A DNA stretch of 64,000 nucleotides from Armillaria gallica. Taxonomy: Eukaryota; Basidiomycota; Agaricomycetes; Agaricales; Physalacriaceae. Positions 38,686 to 50,328 of this stretch are shown here, piece by piece. A program made the position numbers and the translations under genes. Location of the stretch: NCBI GenBank assembly GCA_037576215.1, contig JBANDB010000003.1, positions 3,720,001-3,784,000 of the forward strand, given 5' to 3'. How positions within the stretch are numbered: position 1 is the first letter of the stretch; each line of letters starts with the position of its first letter. The notes beneath the pieces were generated by a model. The model had not been told where the DNA came from. It was given only the letters and a program-made list of their open reading frames with translations, and searched no databases.

Positions 38686-39169
38686 TTACCCTTTAACAAT
38701 GAGATAGTTGACCGGGATCGGCGTGGGGGCTTGAGGGTCCAGCGCCAGAGTACCTTTACTTATATCATTCGCGTACTGCTCGGCCGAAGCGGGACCTGAA
38801 TTGGATGGTGAAATACAACGCCAACTACTGATGTCATTGTCGGCATCGAATATTGAGATCTCAAGGGGGGTGTCTCTTTGCAGTATAGCGCAGACCATGA
38901 CTTTTTAGAGGGGGATGAATGAGACAAATATGTCTCGGAGGCGGGCCGGTGAATACGGTGGCCAATAAGAAGATTATGTTTTGTCGGTGGTGGCGGCGAG
39001 TACGACGGAGCAGTAGCCGGGTCAAGTAACGAACTGATCAAGTGAAATCAGTTGAATTCGATGGATCAGGCAAGAGAGTACATGCGAACGCCTCGAGGCA
39101 GGGTGTTCTGATGGATGGGGTCGAAGAAGTCGGAGGCGGGTTGGGGTATCCGGGGTCCTGGTCGGCCAT
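38686..39169 (-). CDS. Small uncharacterised protein, splicing unresolved
   Basis: The ATG at 39169 opens MADQDPGYPNPPPTSSTPS and runs to EAFACTLLPD before a stop at about 39047. A second piece in another frame reads PATAPSYSPPPPTKHNLLIG. The third, ending at 38686, reads MVCAILQRDTPLEISIFDAD and ends APTPIPVNYLIVKG. A 56-nt intron (GTATTC to AAAAAG) joins pieces two and three in frame (LLIGHLMVCAIL). No GT-AG intron joins piece one to piece two in frame; a direct join of piece one to three through GTACTC gives a shorter protein. It could be a real gene with an odd intron, or a damaged one. It is divergent from the GATA-like gene with 93 bp between ATGs. Confidence 0.45.
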
Positions 39170-39214
39170 GTGACGACGGGCCGACTTTTTAACGACGCGA
39201 AGGCGGATGGCGCC

Positions 39215-39220
39215 TATAAA
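39215..39220 (+). promoter_or_regulatory. TATA box of the GATA-like gene
   Basis: The sequence CTATAAAG next to GGCGC lies 43-48 bp before the ATG at 39263. It resembles the arrangement before the Old Yellow Enzyme gene. It lies inside the 93-bp divergent spacer. Confidence 0.4.
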
Positions 39221-39262
39221 GACCATGCGCCCCGGTTTCCGCGCCCCGTCTTTTTCGCCCCA

Positions 39263-41061
39263 ATGTCCCCCCCTCCGCCTCCCTCCCTTCCTTCTACCAA
39301 TCATATCGTTACCCGTGACCGCGACCGCGACCGTACAGATGCCCAGCCTTCCTCTCGCAGTCAGATAGCAGGCCTTCTCACTGACAGCTACAAGGAAATC
39401 GAGGCTTTGCGCCACTCTCTTGCAGAAGAAAAACGACGCGCAGACCACTGGAAAAGTCTGGCAGAGGCTTTCGATGCTGCATCGCCCAACGGCTCGTCCC
39501 AGGATCTTCACGACAAGATACGGGGCCTAGAGCAGCGTGCATATAGTGCAGAATGTCTCAGAGACGAGGAAATGGCCCGAAGGGTGGCGATTACCGATCT
39601 TTGGTTCCAGCTACGGGACTATCTCTCTGTCCTCGATGCCCACAGCAAGGACGCGCGAGTCGCCCTCGACAGGAGCGTCGACATCGTCAGTAAGGGTGTC
39701 GGTGGTGGCGCTCTCATTCGCGAGCTTCCCGTCATCCCTGTACCCTCTATCGGTGATATCGCAGGCGGCGAAGATAAGCTCTACTCCAGCCAGGGCATGC
39801 TGCCGCCCGTAGGTACCCATATGCTTCGCAAGGGCCAGCAGACACCAGGCGGCGCGCGAGTCCGGCCAAGGTCGGACAGCATGGAGATGGGCGGGCATGC
39901 TGCAAAGAAGAGTCGGCATGAATCTGTGAGCGTCTTCCGGGATGTCCCGCTCAATCCCTGACCCCTTCCGTTAGCGTCCGCATCGGTCCCACTCCCGCTC
40001 ATCATCGCATTCATCTATCGATGAGATGATCCTGCAGGCTGCTGATCGCGACGAAGGCGCCATGTACACACACCCGCCGCCTCGCCGCAACGGCACCGGT
40101 ACAGGAAAGCTCGTTCCTGATGGTGTTCTCCCGCAACAACAGTATCAGACACATGTCTTTGCTCCAGTCGTCACTGGCGCACCTACTAAGAAGGGCAAGT
40201 ACAATCCCGGCAGTCAGGTCCTTGAAACTCAACAACCATCTCTCACCCATTCTTCGCATCTTTCTTCTCATCCAGCCTCTCTCTCAGCGCATCCTTCTAT
40301 CACTGTAGGCATCGAACAGAAGATCTATCCCCCCACCAATGAGCAAGGTCAGAGAATATGTCGCAGCTGCGGTCAGCCAGGCCGCTACAAAGAAGACAAG
40401 TGTGTCGAGAAATGGGGTCCGGGGCCAATGGGCCCTGGAACCGTATGTGACCGGTATGTCTTTCTAACCAGCAACGCATTCTCATTTCATCAAATATATG
40501 GCTACTAGATGTCGCAAAAAAATGAAACGTTTCGAACGACGGGGCACTCTTGGAGCCTCCCAAACCCTAAACCCTCAACTCGCGCGAAACAACCTTCCTC
40601 AGCCTCAGCTGCACCCTTCACCTTCACCTTCACACCCTTCCAATCCCATGCCGCGACCTTCCTCTTCTTCTTCTTCGTCTGTTCATCACTCTCCAACCGT
40701 CCATCGCGCGTCTCCTTCCGGCGTGCATCGCTCTGACACTATCGTCGTTCCTTCCTTGCCTCCCATTGCCGTTGAGCGCGATACACCTTCTGTACGCCGC
40801 ATTACTCCTTCTCACTCTAACGGCTCCGGCAAGGAGAGCGACGCCGATGCCGACGCTGACGGCGAAGTTGACGAGATCGACGCCGATGGTGACATCGACA
40901 TGCGAGAGGCACAGGTTCGAGTAGTGGGGCTTGATAAGTCAGACAAGGCAGACAAGGAACGTGCGAGTGAGGACGCTGTCGCTGCGGAGTCAGGGGAGCC
41001 TGAAGAAAGCGTCGTAGATGACCTGCTTGAAGCTGTAGACGCAGCCGAAGCAAGAGGCTGA
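39263..41061 (+). CDS. GATA-like zinc finger protein with coiled coil
   Basis: Three exons (39263-39925, 39975-40453, 40509-41061) give about 564 residues. The N-terminal third has a coiled coil (YKEIEALRHSLAEEKRRADHW) and the conserved stretch RRVAITDLWFQLRDYLSVLD. A finger-like motif lies near residues 353-388: RICRSCGQPGRYKEDKCVEK, then WGPGPMGPGTVCDRCRKKMK. It keeps the C-x2-C pairs of GATA fingers (CRSC and CDRC) and a basic tail, but the loop lacks the usual TPxWR pattern, so this is a GATA-like rather than a classical finger. The C-terminal part has Ser/Pro/His-rich sequence and an acidic Asp-Ala repeat (DADADADGEVDEIDADGD). A nuclear regulatory role is an inference. Confidence 0.78.
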
Positions 41062-44000
41062 TGTACTATTCTTCTCCTCTCGTTCTCTCTATCTGTTATT
41101 TCTGTTTTTTCTCTGTGTTACATGCTGTTTGTCTAACCGTGTTTGTGCTGTGTTTCTTGTGTTTCTAGTGTGACAATTGTTGTACGTACAAGGCCAATAT
41201 CTCTGCTGCTCGATATCCCAGCGTCTGGACCCGATATGCAAGCCCATGTGCATCAACCGCATCGCATCAAATGTGATTGCACGACGTAGATATCGAGGTG
41301 TCGTTCAGCAGCTACGGAGCATGCTTATAATTGTCATGCCTCACCCGAATACGACCTCGCATCAATCCAAAACACGCCAGAAATCGCCAGCTAACAACCA
41401 GGCAGCAACCGACCATATCTTCTTTCACTAGCACATGATGGAAACCTCGGATTCATGGGAGATTGCAAACATGCATTCATGTTGTCATGCACATCAGTTC
41501 CTAGCCTTCACGTCTGTCAACATCTTCTGGATCGAATTCGAAGATACTCGAGTAGTATACCAAAGCGGCAAATCACTGTGAATGCATATGTTCACTTCCA
41601 TCCGATGGTCGCACAGAAACGGGTTGCCCGACTAGCGCATCATTAGCTATGAATAAATGTGCTGCCAAGGATGAAGATATCAGCCGACGTGACCTTGTAC
41701 AGAACGATGCGCCAAGGAACCACATCAAGGGGAAAGGACGTTGGTTTATGCCCACGAGGAATCTAGGAACTCGCCTACAGCCTCGTTCTTGCTGTCGGGC
41801 TCAATCCAAAGACATCAAGAGCCAAGAACATTCCTCCCGGCACAGCAATGTTTTATCTGGCAGTTCTCTTACCTTTCGCTAACATTGTGCAGCTAACACC
41901 GAGGACAGAAGAGACTCCGGATTGTTCGTAATAGCCGACGCGGATGGCCGACGGAGGTAATGAGAGTAACGAACTTCAATGTCCCTGAGCTGACAAGGAA
42001 TCACACAGGTTACCAACACGACAACGAGATGCACAAGAATTAAACTTAGCCCTTAGCTTGTCATCAAGACTTCCTTTTCAGCTCGACGGAGGAGGAGGCC
42101 GTATCAGTAACGGGTAACTTGACCTGAACCTGACGAAGGTCCTCGAGGACCTGCCTTCTTACTGGTTCCCCGCTGGGTACCGACCTCACAATGGCAACAT
42201 TCGGGCCGTAAATGGAATCTGGAATGCTGCCTTGCGGCGCAGGCTTACACTCACTCCCACGTCGATTACGCCCAGATAAGAAATAAAGGTATGTGACTAG
42301 GCGCCCAATGAGCTTAGAGCTGATGAGTTCTCAAGGTCCCTATCAGTGACGGTATCATTTCACTCAAAGCGCTTGACGTAAACTATCCGATGCCTAAGGC
42401 TCTACCGTACTGCGATCTGAAGCAAATATGAAAGAAATAGCCTCGATCTTACATCCACGACTTGTGGATCCTCCGCTTTGAACGGTCTTCACACGAACCC
42501 CCGACGTTCCTACCAGGCCAGCCGAGTTGAGTCTATCTCAGCCCGGGCCCCGCTGGATATCGTTCGTAAGAAATCTATCGCCTTGAAGATCCCGCCTCGA
42601 TGTTCTGCAAATGAGCCGGGGGTATCGATGTCGTCCAACTCTTTGCACATCTGAAAACACTCCTTTTAAAATTAGACAGCTATACGTTCCTCTGACCTGA
42701 AAACGAAACTGATGTAATGGCTTCGTCATTTCACAACGTGCTTGCTCGAGAGGATCAGCTGTTCAGCTACTATGATTCTCTGCCGCGTCCTGTCTCGGAT
42801 TTCTTTCTCCGTGTAGTCGTTGATGGCCCAGTTCTTCTGTGTGGCCCAAAGTTTGGTACCTTGGGTCTTGACCGCCTTACGGCTTGTTGGGTCCAAGGTT
42901 TCTTTGATGTCGGCTACCACTGAATCTACACTCAAACTCAGCCTGAGCTGTTCACGTAACATTCACTGGCAAGCTCGTCGGGTCTCAGCCCACCGCACTT
43001 CCCCCCTGGGCACGATCACCAACGATTTCTCTGAAAGCTGATTTGCGGGATTTGGTCTTCAAGATTGATGGTGAGAAACGCGCCGCGGGGACGGCCTTGT
43101 GTCGCCATACCCATGCGCCGATTATGGTTGCTCACCATTGGACAGACTTGAATTGGATTGCTAGTTTCATTCCAACAATTGGCGAGGTAGAGCGTCGCTC
43201 GAATATTCCTGTCGCACTCCTAGACGATATGTCGATATATCTTTGTCCATTGTGATCCTTCGATGTTCAACCTCGCCGATCATTGCCGCCTACCATAGTT
43301 TCTATGTCCCTGCAAACTTCAACGGCGCTCTGAGCCATTCTCCTAAAATCGGTTGCCTCTCATAGCAGACCCATGTTGTGGGGTCCTTCATCATGCATCA
43401 TTGTCGCTAGGGCCAATTATGCTCGGCAAATATATGCTGAATATATCTCCGAATCTAGGAAGATATCTTACACGCCGCACATATGCATGGCCTCATCGCA
43501 TCGATATCGGTATTACTGAATGAAAAAAATCGTTCGATGGATTTCAAGCTGCCGTTTGAATTATCTGCGTGTCTAAACTTTGAGTTAGGCCGCAGGTACA
43601 GCCTGAGATCCAAAGCGGGCAGCAACACCGTGTTCGGGGCTTCACCTTCTCCCCCGTCAACCCGCCGTTCTAATCATTGACCTGTTTAATTCGCTCCCTA
43701 ATGATTTGATGCTAGAAATAGCGGGTAAGTGGGTGGGTATTTGCGATATGTTGTTTGTTTTTGCTTCACCGACGTACATTGTGACTTATTTTAGTTGATC
43801 TGTTCGTATCGGCGTTCGAGCCACCTGCAAAGTATCCGCGCTCTTGTCATACTGGCCCTCTGAGACTATTGAGCTTACTTTGTTGTTCTATCATTCCAGC
43901 TTTTTTTTAAAAAAGTCTTCCGATTCAAAAAATAGACCGCTTCAGTAGCGTGTTTGCTTGAAGTCGACTGGTTACCACAAGGGGCCTGGTACGCCGTCTT

Positions 44001-44943
44001 AGATCGGGCATGGCGGGGATACACCAGGATGCACCCCGTATTCACAATCGGAAGGCGACGGGTTCGATCTTGACTTTCTCGAACTGTTGGACAGCGAATT
44101 TTTGTGATGCAGTGGTGCGAAGGAAAATTGAGAATAGCGTCAGGTTTCTTCAAGTTTGGGAAACATTCTCACCGATCTGCTTCGCGCAATCTTGCGTGCA
44201 TGAGAGAGGATAGATTCATCTATCGATCAAATCTGATTGCGGCTCCGCCATCATACAATGTTCGAACTGATCGAACATGTCAAGCCGCATTCATTCACAC
44301 GTCGGGTTGTAGCACAAATCAAAATGAGCCTGAACGTCCCGGAGAATGCCTTTGCTCACTGGTGCAATTTTGTTCTACGTTGCTAATATATCCTGTACTG
44401 ACGATATGTTTTGTTATTGGTGTTCATAGGATTGCTTACGATGAGAATTCCGTCCTGAGTTCCCGACGGCCAACTACACACATCAACACTATTACTACAT
44501 TTAAGGTATACTTTCAATTGAATAAGGACTGTTCTTTTTGACCTGTTTTCTTGAACTCAGTATAACTGTGCGTCCTAAAATCCGAAACAGGATTAGAGCA
44601 TCTCAAAGCAACCGAATGTCGATATCATTCACTGGCCTTCAAACAGTGAATTTAAAACATTCAAACCTATAGGCTATATAGCACTGTAACAGCGTACATT
44701 TGTCAGAAGTATATTCGACCGTAGGTGCACAGTTGTTAACGAATTGCACTGAGCTTTGCCTATTTACTGAACGGCAGAAGGAAGACGGGGCTGCGGCCCT
44801 TGATGACGACAGTTACTATGTCATTATCGTCGTACATGCTACAGCGTAGATTGATGTTCTGCCGAAGAAGGTGTTGTCATGTTCATTCGGGGGACATCTT
44901 CAAAATCAAATTTGGTAGACGGGGAATTTCGAGGTGTAACCGG
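41062..44943. other. Gene-poor region, possible decayed frames
   Basis: No intact gene is supported over almost 3.9 kb. One minus-strand frame at 42962-42726 (WAINDYTEKEIRDRTRQRII) reads like protein and continues upstream as VIVPRGEVRWAETRRACQ after a single TGA, so it may be a gene relic. I could not name its family or find its exons. A small inverted repeat ATGTTCGA...TCGAACAT lies at 44258-44278. Confidence 0.4.
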
Positions 44944-45530
44944 CGCAGGAAGTCTCGCAAAGATGTGCGGTCCTCGTTTGGAATACTTGATAGTTACTCC
45001 TCTTTTGGGCGTCCATGCCATCTAGACTTCTACTCCAGCAGATATCTCTATTTCGACATTTCAACACGGCAACAGACGACTTACAGACATGGTCTTTGCA
45101 ACATATGCCCCGTTTAGAGGATCTGTGTTTCAAGATCGGCCAAACGATGGGTATCATCACGTTACCGCGTCTGCACACGTTATCAATAATCGAAGAAACC
45201 ACCTGCAGCAGAGGCGCAATTGTCTTGCCTTGTGGTGCCAGCTCTTCAGAGGCTGTACTTGTTTTTTGGCGGGACACGTCAACGTAGATGAGTCCCCACC
45301 ATAACCACATTTCTATCAGCAAGTTATTCGCAGTCGCGGAGGTATCTCAATTAAGATGAACCGTTTCAAATACTTTCACCTCGGTGTTATCGAAAACGGG
45401 TTCAGGCGGCTTGTGAGAAAATGGTTTGCCATATTCCAGCTACAAGAATTGAAAATAATTAAAGATCCTCTGAACGCAGTGAAGCCTGTTTCAAAGGACG
45501 TGAAGGAAACGACTACCGCGAGATATTGAA
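44944..45530 (+). pseudogene. Decayed F-box/LRR protein, C-terminal part
   Basis: Pieces in shifting frames resemble the leucine-rich C-terminal half of agaricomycete F-box proteins: GPRLEYLIVTPLLG near 44960, MPRLEDLCFKIGQ and ITLPRLHTLSIIEE (45110-45200), VPALQRLYLFFGG near 45230-45270, and FRRLVRKWFAIFQLQELK near 45400-45450. At least two frame changes separate them and I cannot repair them with introns. No F-box is found upstream on this strand. Similarity is by pattern memory only, so the call is tentative. Confidence 0.4.
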
Positions 45531-45689
45531 TGCAGGGTGCGACCTAGAATAAAAGGACCTAGTGCTGAGTGACAGAAAGACCTCCTTGTTGTAATGCAGA
45601 CCGGAAGACTATGGCACGACCTCGTCCTAGGTAAAGACGGTGTATATCCTGACTCACGACGCGACTCTGAGAGTCTTAGTCTAGGATAA

Positions 45690-46085
45690 CCTTAACCGCT
45701 AATCATAGTTCTCTGGCTTCCAGAGCTATGCTTCGCTAATGCTGGCAGATGTCGGAAAACGTCTAAGGACAGCTCTTCGGATCCATGCAGTTGAGAGGCA
45801 CGTTGCTGAGAAACACATTAGACATACCGTCAACGTAGTACATGAAAAATTCTCGAAGTATACCGTCTGGTATGGTTCGGATGGGATGGATGATGGCTCC
45901 AGCCTCGGAGACAATCTTCTCCAGCTGAGATTCGTTTGGGAGTATGGGGCTAAGGATGTCCTGTACTTTTTGTTTCATACCGCAAAGGCTTGAGAGTGAC
46001 TGGCGAGTAGATGAGAAATTTTCAAAGGCGTGCTCTTTGTCTTCTGGAGAAGGACAGTCATTGTGCTGTAAGAGGCTGGCGACAT
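45690..46085 (-). pseudogene. F-box protein remnant with Trp positions turned to stops
   Basis: On the minus strand one frame from about 46085 reads ASLLQHNDCPSPEDKEHAFE, then a coil (MKQKVQDILSPILPNESQLE) and the F-box core IHPIRTIPDGILREFFMYYV. After LNCMDPKSCP the frame meets TAG, then TFSDICQH, TAG, RSIALEAREL, TGA, LAVKV. In intact agaricomycete F-box proteins this stretch is P-W-x-x-x-x-x-C-x-x-W-R-x-x-A-x-x-x-x-x-L-W, so all three stops fall exactly on expected Trp codons. Each is one G-to-A step from TGG. More stops follow downstream. The remnant points towards the LRR-like piece at 44944-45530, which is on the opposite strand. Confidence 0.6.
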
Positions 46086-46452
46086 GCGATGAGCGAGTAA
46101 TATCTATATGGTTTTAATATCTATACTGTTTAAGGAGGAGAAGAATGCGTTTCCATTAGCGAAAGAGTTGGAATTGCCGGCCGCGTTGATAGCACGATGC
46201 CTTTGAGAGATGCTATTGTCATCAGCATGGATGCTCTCAGACAAACCAGCTCACATACCTCGATCCTTTCTGTGGTCACAGCTGACGTGAGAGCCTAAGA
46301 TGCTTCAGATACAGTACTGCATCAGCGTCGTGTATCGCTGATTCCTGGAACTTGAGGGCAAAATCGTCAAAATGAAAGATTAAGGTATGGTAGCAGTAAC
46401 GTGCATAACATAAATAATAAATACCAGAAATGAAAGTGTTCCCAATGAGCGT
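46086..46452. other. Gap, no gene seen
   Basis: This is the 3' side of the FHA gene and the upstream side of the F-box remnant. It is AT-rich around 46100-46140. No open frame is worth noting. Confidence 0.4.
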
Positions 46453-48319
46453 CTACTCCTTGACTTTCCAAACCACACCGGCGACTGCCATTCCAACCAC
46501 AATCACACCAAAGACAGTCAACATCTCCTGTCTGCCCTTGGCCTCTTTGAATTTTTGTTTTTTTGCTTGATCCTCAACCCTCACGTATCCGTCCTCATCC
46601 ACGTCCATGTCGTTTGGCGGCGGGACACTCATACTTCGCCCCCGTCGCCCCCGCCTTCTTGGTCTCCCGCTGCCCCCACCATCATGTCCATCGGAATCAC
46701 TGCTAAGACTTCGAGGACTTGGCGGCCCGTCACCCTGGAAGACCTTGACAACCTCTGCCTCTGGTTTCTTCTCTTCCTTCTGCCGTCGCTCGATCTCATC
46801 CACTCGACGTATCATATCTTCCCACCGACCAGCACGTTCGCGCTCCCGCTCCTCTCGTTCATTGTCGCGTTCAGTGAGCAGACCCTCGAGTCGCTCAACC
46901 TTCTTCTCAAGGCCACGGATAACGTCTTGTGCGGCTTCATGCTGGGCCCGTAGTACGCCCGCACTTTCGAGTGTTCCAGCGAGTTGGTCTGTTAATCGTC
47001 CTACTTTCAGGCTGAGCTCGTCAATAACAGAAGACCAATCATGTCTTGTGTTCGTCGTGTCCATCATGCCTGGTTCTGGGGTCTTGGGACGAACTCGCTC
47101 TTGCGGTGGCTCGTCTTCTTCCCGTTCGTCAACCTCTTCGACCGTTTCCAGTTCTCGTTCCGTAATCGTAGTAACGCTTTGCGCATCATCTTCATCATCG
47201 TCGACCTAAAAACATTAGAAAAACATATAGAAGCAGGTCGTGTGAATTACCTCGTTTCGTTTGGTCATGCCGTCGACAATCATGCTCCGAATCTCTCGCC
47301 ACATATTTTCCTGTTCCTTCAGTTTTTCTTCCAGTTCCCGGACCTTTTCAACATGGATATCCAGAGCGTGCTGAGTATCAGCGAGCTGCTTCTGTACCTC
47401 ACCCATGACTGCTGCACCTTCATCTTCCCGCTTCTTTTCCTTTTCCTTCTCCTTCTCCTTCTCCTTCTCTTCTGTACGCTCCTCGACCACCTGCGCGGGA
47501 GGCCGGACCGGAGGTAAGGCTCCGTTCACCGGCATTGCGCTTCCCGACCCACCGCCCAATACCTCCCCAATTTCTCCCATGGCGCCCGTCAGCGCCCCTA
47601 GCTCCGCCCCGGTTTCCCGGCTCTTCTGAAGCTCCCCTTGCAATCTGCTTAAAATATGCTCGAAAGTCAGACCACTCTTCCCGGGTGGACGCATACTCCC
47701 ACCCATCCCACCCATCCCCATGGCTTGTAGCCCACCCGGTCGTCGTCCTGGTCCAGGTCCAGGGGGTGCCGGAGGGTTAAATGAGGATACTGGAGCGGGC
47801 CCTAGTGAATGTGATGCCTGCTCCGACCGTGCAGCAACCATCGCGTCCTGCTCTGTATACACGCACACGACCCGGGCAGCTACTTTGTGATGCACGATTG
47901 TTTTGTTGTCCTCGCCGACAATATCGATTCCGAACTCGACGATGTCATCGCTCTTCAACTCGAAATTCTCGCTCTCCACGCCTTCAGGGCTGAGTCGTTC
48001 GCCGTTAATGAAGGTCCCGTTAGAACTTTTGACGTCTTTAATGTATATCTGCCACTAAGTCAGTAGCTGCATATCTAGTAGACGATAGTGTATGTACCTT
48101 GCCATTCTCCTCCCATACTTCGGCATGTTGTCGACTCAAGACCTTGCTGTCGAAATAGCCATTCCTCTCTCCAGGTGTCGTCTTTGCATTCGTCTGGCGT
48201 CCAATCTTCACCCTCGACTGCAGTGAAATGTGTTTCGGTACAAACGAATCATTTAGAGGGTACAAGTACAGCGCTGGAATTGGTGATAGTAAACCGGGAG
48301 ACGACGTTGGGGCGGGCAT
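46453..48319 (-). CDS. FHA-domain tail-anchored protein (SLMAP/Far9-Vps64-like)
   Basis: Three exons (48319-48098, 48048-47251, 47205-46453) give about 590 residues. The N-terminal FHA domain binds phosphothreonine: SRVKIGRQTN, SRQHAEVW, then SSNGTFINGERLS. A Gly/Pro/Met-rich linker and long coiled coils follow, including a run of Lys-Glu repeats near 47430-47480 and RGLEKKVERLEGLLTERDNE. The last 25 residues are hydrophobic (LTVFGVIVVGMAVAGVVW) before a short charged end, so the protein is tail-anchored, probably in ER or nuclear envelope. FHA plus coil plus tail anchor is the plan of SLMAP, yeast Far9/Far10 and Neurospora HAM-4, members of the STRIPAK complex. In those fungi STRIPAK controls cell fusion and development; that role here is inferred. 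Its ATG is only 137 bp from the Hsp60 stop upstream. Confidence 0.88.
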
Positions 48320-48455
48320 CGCGTTTGTTTTTCGTAGGTCGTCAAAAGTTGTCAGTAGTGTGACGTGACGGATAACGAAAGTCAGGGGTGTAAGGTCATG
48401 TGACGGGATTAAATTGAGTGGGGTGAAATACATATTAGTAATATTTTTTAAAGGC

Positions 48456-50328
48456 CTAGAAACCCCCCATTCCACCCATGCCGCCCATTCCGCCCATTGG
48501 TGGGCCGCCTTTCTCTTCAACTTCTGCGTCGACAATAGAACACTCGCTGGTTGTCAGCAAACTTGCGACACCGGAGGCATCAACAAGCGCCGTGCGTACA
48601 ACCTTGAGCGGGTCGACAATGCCGCTCTTGACCATGTCAACATATTCGCCCTTGCTCGCGTCGTATCCCCAGCTGAATTTATCTTCACTCGCATACCGCT
48701 CTAGCACATTGCCAACGATTACACTCGCTTCCTCGCCAGCATTCGATAGAATTGCACGTGCTGGTCCAGCGAGGGCGCGTTTTATGATACTGACACCTAG
48801 CTCTTGGTCAAAGTTGGTGGTCACGACGCCGTCTAGAATCTGCGAGGCCTTGAGGAGTGCAATACCGCCACCAGGAAGGATACCCTCTTCAACGGCAGCA
48901 CGCGTCGCGTTAAGAGCATCATCATACCGGTCCTTCTTCTCTCCAACTTCGACCTCGCTGCTGCCGCCGACTTTAATGACAGCAACACCGCCGCTCAGCT
49001 TCGCGAGACGCTCCTGCAGACGTGTACGATCATAGTCGCTCGTGCCCTTGTCATCAATCAAACCTCGAATCTGCTCGCACCGCGCCTGGATCGCCCGACC
49101 CTCGCCTTCGCCATTGAGAACGATCGTGTCCTCCTTGGTTACTGTCAAGCTACCGGAGCTGCCGAGCATCTCCCGAGATGCATTCTCGAGCTTGATGTCA
49201 ACGTCATTGCTGAACACGGTACCACCAGTAAGAACTGCCAAATCGCCAAGAATGTTCTTGCGGTTGTCTCCGAAGCCAGGAGCCTTGACCGCGACAACCT
49301 GCAATTGACCGCGGAGCTTGTTGAGAATACAAGCAGCCAAAGCCTCGCCGTCAACATCTTCAGCGATAATGACCAATGGCCGTCTGTCCCGAGCAGCAAT
49401 CTCCAGAGACGGCAGGATATCAGCAAGCACACTGATCTTGCCCTCGCTGAGCAAGATCAACGGTTTTTCCATCTCGCATTTCTGACCCTTGACATCCGTG
49501 ATGAAATACGGACTGATGAATCCCCGGTCGAACCGCATGCCCTCCGTGATCTCAATCTCATCTTCAATCGTCTTTCCCTCCTTGACTGTGATGACACCCT
49601 CCTTGCCGACCTTTTCCATCGCCTGCGCAATCAGACTCCCGACATGAACGTCGCCGTTCGCACTGATCGTAGCGACCTGGGCAATCTCTTCGCTCGTTGT
49701 GATTGTCTTTGTCTTATCTCCAAGGAAGGCGACGACCTTTTCCACTGCTGCCTGCGAACCCCGACGGAGATCCATTGGGTTGCAACCAGCAGCGACGTTC
49801 TTGACGCCCTCAGCGTAGATAGCACGCGCCAGCACGGTAGCCGTTGTCGTTCCGTCTCCAGCAATCTCGTTGGTCTTTTGTGCGACATCCTGAACGAGTC
49901 TGCAAAGCGTTAGCTTCCTATATTCTCCGTATGCTCGAAATACCCACCTGGCACCTAGGTTCTCAAACTTGTCCTTCAGCGTAACAGCCTTAGCGACCGT
50001 GACACCATCTAATGTCCCTATCAGCACCCCGTATGTCTATCATCGGTCATGACAGTTACTTACCCTTCGTGATTTTTGGGCCGCCAAAGCTCTGCTCAAT
50101 AATCACATTGCGACCTGAAACCAGCCAAAATTAGTATTGCATCGACAAGGGTGTGAGTCTAAACGCACCCTTGGGTCCCAAGGTTACGCTAACAGCATTA
50201 GCGAGGATGTTAACGCCATTAAGTATTGCCGCGCGCCCTTCGTTACTGAATTTGATCTCTTTGTGCGCGTATCGAACACCACTAATTTTTCGCGCAGAAA
50301 GACGAGCAGTGGAGGAGAGGTAGTGCAT
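48456..50328 (-). CDS. HSP60: Mitochondrial chaperonin Hsp60
   Basis: Hsp60 forms the mitochondrial chaperonin ring that folds imported proteins with ATP. Four exons (50328-50169, 50114-50064, 50008-49948, 49899-48456) give about 571 residues. The N-terminus ([20 protein letters not shown]) is a targeting presequence, followed by [18 protein letters not shown] and [20 protein letters not shown]. The ATP-binding [12 protein letters not shown] motif is present, as is the signature [16 protein letters not shown]. The protein ends in the Gly-Met repeat [12 protein letters not shown] typical of group I chaperonins. Exons 2 and 3 are only 51 and 61 nt. The promoter should lie in 50330-50790; I did not find a clear heat-shock element by eye. 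Confidence 0.96.

Noticed and set aside
41177..41431. Plus-strand frame after the GATA-like gene
   Set aside because: It lies in the likely 3' UTR and flank and shows no domain.
43980..44070. tRNA-like block with GGGTTCGAT
   Set aside because: The B-box-like string is present, but the flanks do not pair as a T-stem and no acceptor stem or A-box fits.
47430..47480. Tandem TTCTCC-type repeat as a possible microsatellite element
   Set aside because: It is fully explained as the Lys-Glu coiled-coil repeat of the FHA protein.
46555..47517. Long plus-strand open frames opposite the FHA gene
   Set aside because: They are shadows of the Lys/Glu/Arg-rich minus-strand coding sequence.
48478..49913. 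Plus-strand frames opposite Hsp60
   Set aside because: Shadows caused by the strong codon bias of the Hsp60 gene.
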